A DNA stretch of 64,000 nucleotides from Bifiguratus adelaidae (Eukaryota > Mucoromycota > Endogonomycetes > Endogonales). Positions 61,055-64,000 of the stretch are shown here, in pieces; position 1 is the stretch's first letter, and each line of letters begins with the position of its first letter. The notes beneath the pieces are model-generated. The model did no database searches. It saw only the letters and a program-made list of their open reading frames with translations, and was not told the origin of the DNA. The position numbers were made by a program, and so were the translations under genes. Location of the stretch: NCBI GenBank assembly GCA_002261195.1, contig MVBO01000041.1:1-64000 (forward strand), written 5' to 3'.

Positions 61055-62486
61055 TTAAACCGCCGAGGCTGACATTCCTTTCGAGTCTTGTTGCTTGTTC
61101 CAAGCCTTGACGATATCGCCTGGTTGTCCCAAAACCTGTCGAGGATTGACACGACGTTGGTGCTCGTGCTCACATTGACGTCCGGGCTTGATCAACACCC
61201 TAGCATCCGCTTCCGTTTCTCCTTGCTTAATGACCGCTCGCCCAATGCCTTCTTCCCGATACTGTCGTACCACCTCTACGCATTCGGGTCGACCACAGGT
61301 TCCCGAAAACCGGGCCTTGCAGGTATTGCAGACAATGATCAAGAGATTACAGGACGCATTGATGCAGTTGGTAAAGGTGTCGTCCGGTTCACCGCACAGG
61401 TGGCATTGGCCCAAAACATCATCGGTCACCGGCTCGCCCAATCGTGTATCAAAGGTGAAATTCTTGCCTGTGAAGAGCGATTGTTCGCCTTGTCGTTTGA
61501 TCCAGCGTCCGTAAGCTGTGATGCCTCCCTTGACCAGGTGCACGCGTTGATGTCCCATGGATCGCAAGATGGCACCTGCCTTTGAGCACCTAATTCCACC
61601 AGTGCAATACATGTAGACATCCTGTTGCTTATCAAGCGGGTAACAAATGTCTTGCATAGCTTTGACGCTACCGCGAAATGTATTAGCCGGCGGTCGGATG
61701 GCGTCCTTGAAATACCCAATCTCGCTGCAATGACCATGAATACGACATGGCAAGCGAATAGCCACCAGTGCAGGATACTTACCTTTCATAGTGATTGCGC
61801 ATGTCAATCAAGATCGGCTTTTTGCCATGCTTTCCTTCGTAGGTAGCCAGCTGCTGATGCCACTCGGCGGGAGACAGATGATTGGGTTGTAATTGGAGGT
61901 TATACGATTTGGGAGGCAGACCATCGGCGACAAGCTAAATTACCCAATCAATACAAGCATAAACAAGTCTTGCCGCAGAACTACGTACCTGATCCCGAAT
62001 GCGTACATGCAACTTGATGAAACTCTTGTTACCCGCCACAGCTTCATTCAACTCCAGTCCCTCTCCGAGCCAGGGTCGCAATTCCGTCTTAAGAAAATGG
62101 GCAAGTCGTTCTGTGTGATGTTGAGGACAGGAAAGCTGAGCATTGATGCCTTCGGAGGCAATGTAAATTCGACCGAGTATCCCGAGCGATGTAAACTGTT
62201 CTTTGAGTAATGCTTGTAGTTTGGGCAATGATTCTTTGTCTATGGGGCAAAACTTGTAGAATGCAAAGGTCTTGAATGCCATTGACTGCTGAGAAGCAGT
62301 GGTAAAAGACTTTGCAAAGCTAATGTGCCGCGGAGCAATAAAAGGCCCATGAACCGGTTTGAGAGCGAGCGCTCGTTGCTGAATGGAGTAGGCGTTTCCT
62401 AGTCGAGCAAACCTACACCATGTCCTAGTCTGCGTCACGATCGAGCCCTGCGTTAGCCATGATCGTCCAATGGACCTCAGGGCCAT
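61055..62486 (-). CDS. Rhodanese-domain tRNA uridine hydroxylase (TrhO/UPF0176, TSTD2-like)
   Basis: Exons 62486-61989, 61934-61783 and 61724-61055; 439 residues. The first 80 residues are basic, Ser/Arg-rich and look like a mitochondrial presequence. Then comes a ferredoxin-like domain (FAFYKFCPIDKE, GRIYIASEGINAQLS) and a rhodanese domain with LIDMRNHYESEIGYFKDAIRPP and the active Cys257 in MYCTGGIRCSKAG, followed by a Cys-rich tail (CHLCG, CNTCK, CGRPEC) probably binding zinc. Bacterial relatives (TrhO/YceA) hydroxylate U34 in tRNA, the first step to cmo5U; the eukaryotic family (TSTD2) is hardly studied. Location in mitochondria is inferred from the start. Confidence 0.85.
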
Positions 62487-62624
62487 GCTGTCAAATCCAC
62501 TTTGGGTAAATTGCACACGAAAAACGCGCTTTTTGCACTTCCACGTTTCACGCTTACCCCTCTCCTACACTTTTACGCTTTTGACCTACTCTTTCGCGCA
62601 TATACACTCTATTTCACAACCGAC

Positions 62625-63282
62625 ATGACATCCACAGAGTCACCGTTGACGATAGATAGTCCAATGACACCTTCATTTGCACGAGAACTCGATGAACTCC
62701 AACTAGACACACCAGAGGACATTCCCGAGCACATTCGGCAAAAGCACGAATGGGTGAGGCAAATGCGACTCTCATTCTGCATACGGCCAGAGTTTGAGGT
62801 GACCAAGAACATGATACACGAAGACGGCACGTTAAATCAAGAGTAAGTCTCTTGGTCACATCGGCGTATCGCTCTCACCAGGAGCAGCTACTTTAGGCCA
62901 AAGAAGGGCAAGGTCGAAGCGCGTAAATGGACATCCACCGAGAAGGATCTCCTTATCCAAGGCATTGAAAAGTATGGCATTGGGCATTTCCGAGAAATAT
63001 CCGAAGAATTGCTCCCTGCTTGGGTAAGTGATCCTTGCCATAACGCATCAAAACCTCCTCATCGGCTCATCACTAAACTAGTCGGGCAATGATTTGCGAC
63101 TCAAGACGATAAGGTTAATCGGTCGACAGAATCTACAGCTATACAAGGATTGGAAAGGCAATGCAGAGGCTATAGCTCAAGAGTATGAACGTAACAAAGC
63201 CATTGGACTCCAATATGGCATGTGGAAAGGTGGCTGTCTTGTGTATGATGACGAGGGCAAAGTGGAAGCTGCGCTCCAATAG
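62625..63282 (+). CDS. SANT/Myb-domain protein, uncharacterised
   Basis: Exons 62625-62842, 62897-63023 and 63082-63282; 181 residues. An acidic N-terminus (PMTPSFARELDELQLDTPED) is followed by EHIRQKHEWVRQMRLSFCI, then a Myb/SANT repeat: EARKWTSTEKDLLIQGIEKYGIGHFREISEELLPAWSGNDLRLKTIRLIGRQNLQLYKDWKG, with Trp residues at the start and at the splice. The end is short (WKGGCLVYDDEGKVE). SANT domains bind DNA or histone tails; the family's function is unknown to me. The gene ends 36 bp before the importin start on the same strand. Confidence 0.75.
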
Positions 63283-63318
63283 AAAAAATCTTTTCTCTTT
63301 TTTTACGGTCTTCTTGCC

Positions 63319-64000
63319 ATGGCTCATGCATTGAATGGGGAGCTGTTGGGACAGTTATCTGGCTTATTGACCAATCTCTTGTCTCCTGATAATGCTTTCC
63401 GAAGTGCTGCTGAACAGCAACTCAATGAGCAGTGGGTGGAGGCACAACCCTCAGTGACTCTGATGGGACTAGCGCAGCTCTTGCTGCATAATCCAGACAA
63501 GGACGTGAGTGACGAGGGATGCGGACAGAACGATGGGCTTTTTACTGACGACTGTTGTTAGCAACGAGGGTTTTGCAGCGTCTTGTTACGTCGTGTGGCC
63601 TTGAAATATAATGCCGAGGATAATCAAGTATGGAATCTCGTTCCGAACGACACGCGACAGCAGGTACGCTCGGCCTTGTTGACTTCACTGGCGGATGAGG
63701 CAGATACGCCTGTTCGCCACAAGGTGTGCGATACAATATCAGAGATTGCAAAGAATGATGAATACAAGGATGGTGAGTGTGCAGATCCGATCCGGATTTT
63801 TGACACTGGATTGAGACATCCATCTCTCTGCTAGTCAAATGGCCCGAGCTGTTGCAGGCGTTGTTACAATGCTCACAATCACAAAACGCATCACACCGGG
63901 AATCGGCTTTCCGCATCTTTGCGTCCGTGCCTTCGCTGATCTCTAACCAGCACGTTGACGCGCTAAAGCACGTATTTACCACCAGTTTTGGCGATCCTGC
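63319..64000 (+). CDS. Importin-beta/karyopherin (KAP121/IPO5-like), N-terminal part
   Basis: Exons 63319-63504, 63562-63772 and 63835 to the edge of the window; about 188 residues seen. HEAT-repeat sequence starts LLTNLLSPDNAFRSAAEQQLNEQWVEAQP, then FCSVLLRRVALKYNAED, LLTSLADEADTPVRHKVCDTISEIAKNDE and VKWPELLQALLQCSQSQNASHRESAFRIFASVPSLI. This order matches KAP121/PSE1 and IPO5, nuclear import receptors for ribosomal proteins and histones. The gene continues to the right of the window, where most of the expected 1,090 residues would lie. Confidence 0.9.

Overview
This window is nuclear DNA of a fungus, probably an early-diverging one (Mucoromycota-like). The evidence is about 108 short spliceosomal introns, mostly 43-62 nt. 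There are fungal alpha-aminoadipate lysine-pathway genes, fungal-type families (ROT1, UPF0658 Golgi protein, CreA/Mig1-like repressor, tricalbin, MPE1), and also families that are rarer in Dikarya (a MITF/USF-like bHLH-zipper factor, a ZC4H2-like coiled-coil protein). The genus cannot be set from the sequence alone. The window carries 34 intact gene models, a truncated gene at each edge (succinyl-CoA ligase alpha on the left, an importin-beta on the right) and one decayed pseudogene. Gene ends were taken from joined exons whose frames close exactly.

Layout. 0-5 kb: succinyl-CoA ligase alpha 3' end, bHLH-LZ factor, TRM13 tRNA methyltransferase, C2H2 factor. 5-10 kb: Sds3/BRMS1-like Rpd3 subunit, RNase H2 catalytic subunit, ZC4H2-like protein. 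10-21 kb: UPF0658 membrane protein, a tricalbin with at least five C2 domains, and a divergent DNA polymerase delta-like gene that has lost two of its three exonuclease motifs. 21-26.5 kb: ROT1, a small membrane coiled-coil protein, an M14 carboxypeptidase and a DGAT1-type acyltransferase, all on the minus strand. 26.5-32.4 kb: a CreA/Mig1-like zinc-finger gene alone in about 6 kb of otherwise gene-poor DNA. 32.4-43.6 kb: RPN9, SMYD-like methyltransferase, sugar transporter, GTP cyclohydrolase II, aldo-keto reductase, BMT2-like rRNA methyltransferase, a tail-anchored coiled-coil protein, G-protein gamma and a small membrane protein. 43.8-52.5 kb: SPO11, the divergent lysine pair homocitrate synthase and homoisocitrate dehydrogenase, an AtuA-like protein and LAMTOR3. 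52.6-64 kb: SAR1, MPE1, the broken FAD monooxygenase, an ADIPOR/Izh receptor, a cysteine-desulfurase-like enzyme converging on a rhodanese tRNA hydroxylase, a SANT protein and an importin-beta.

How genes may work together. Homocitrate synthase and homoisocitrate dehydrogenase are two steps of lysine synthesis and share one promoter region. The cysteine-desulfurase-like gene and the rhodanese gene end 14 bp apart. SAR1 (ER export), ROT1 (ER folding), tricalbin (ER-plasma-membrane contacts), UPF0658 (Golgi) and DGAT1 (ER lipid) are all endomembrane genes, but this looks like ordinary gene density, not a cluster. A palindromic E-box of type GTCACGTGATC recurs 50-80 nt upstream of several start codons, and the window also encodes a bHLH-LZ protein with the residues expected to read such a box.

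No CRISPR, no transposon open reading frame and no convincing tRNA were seen.
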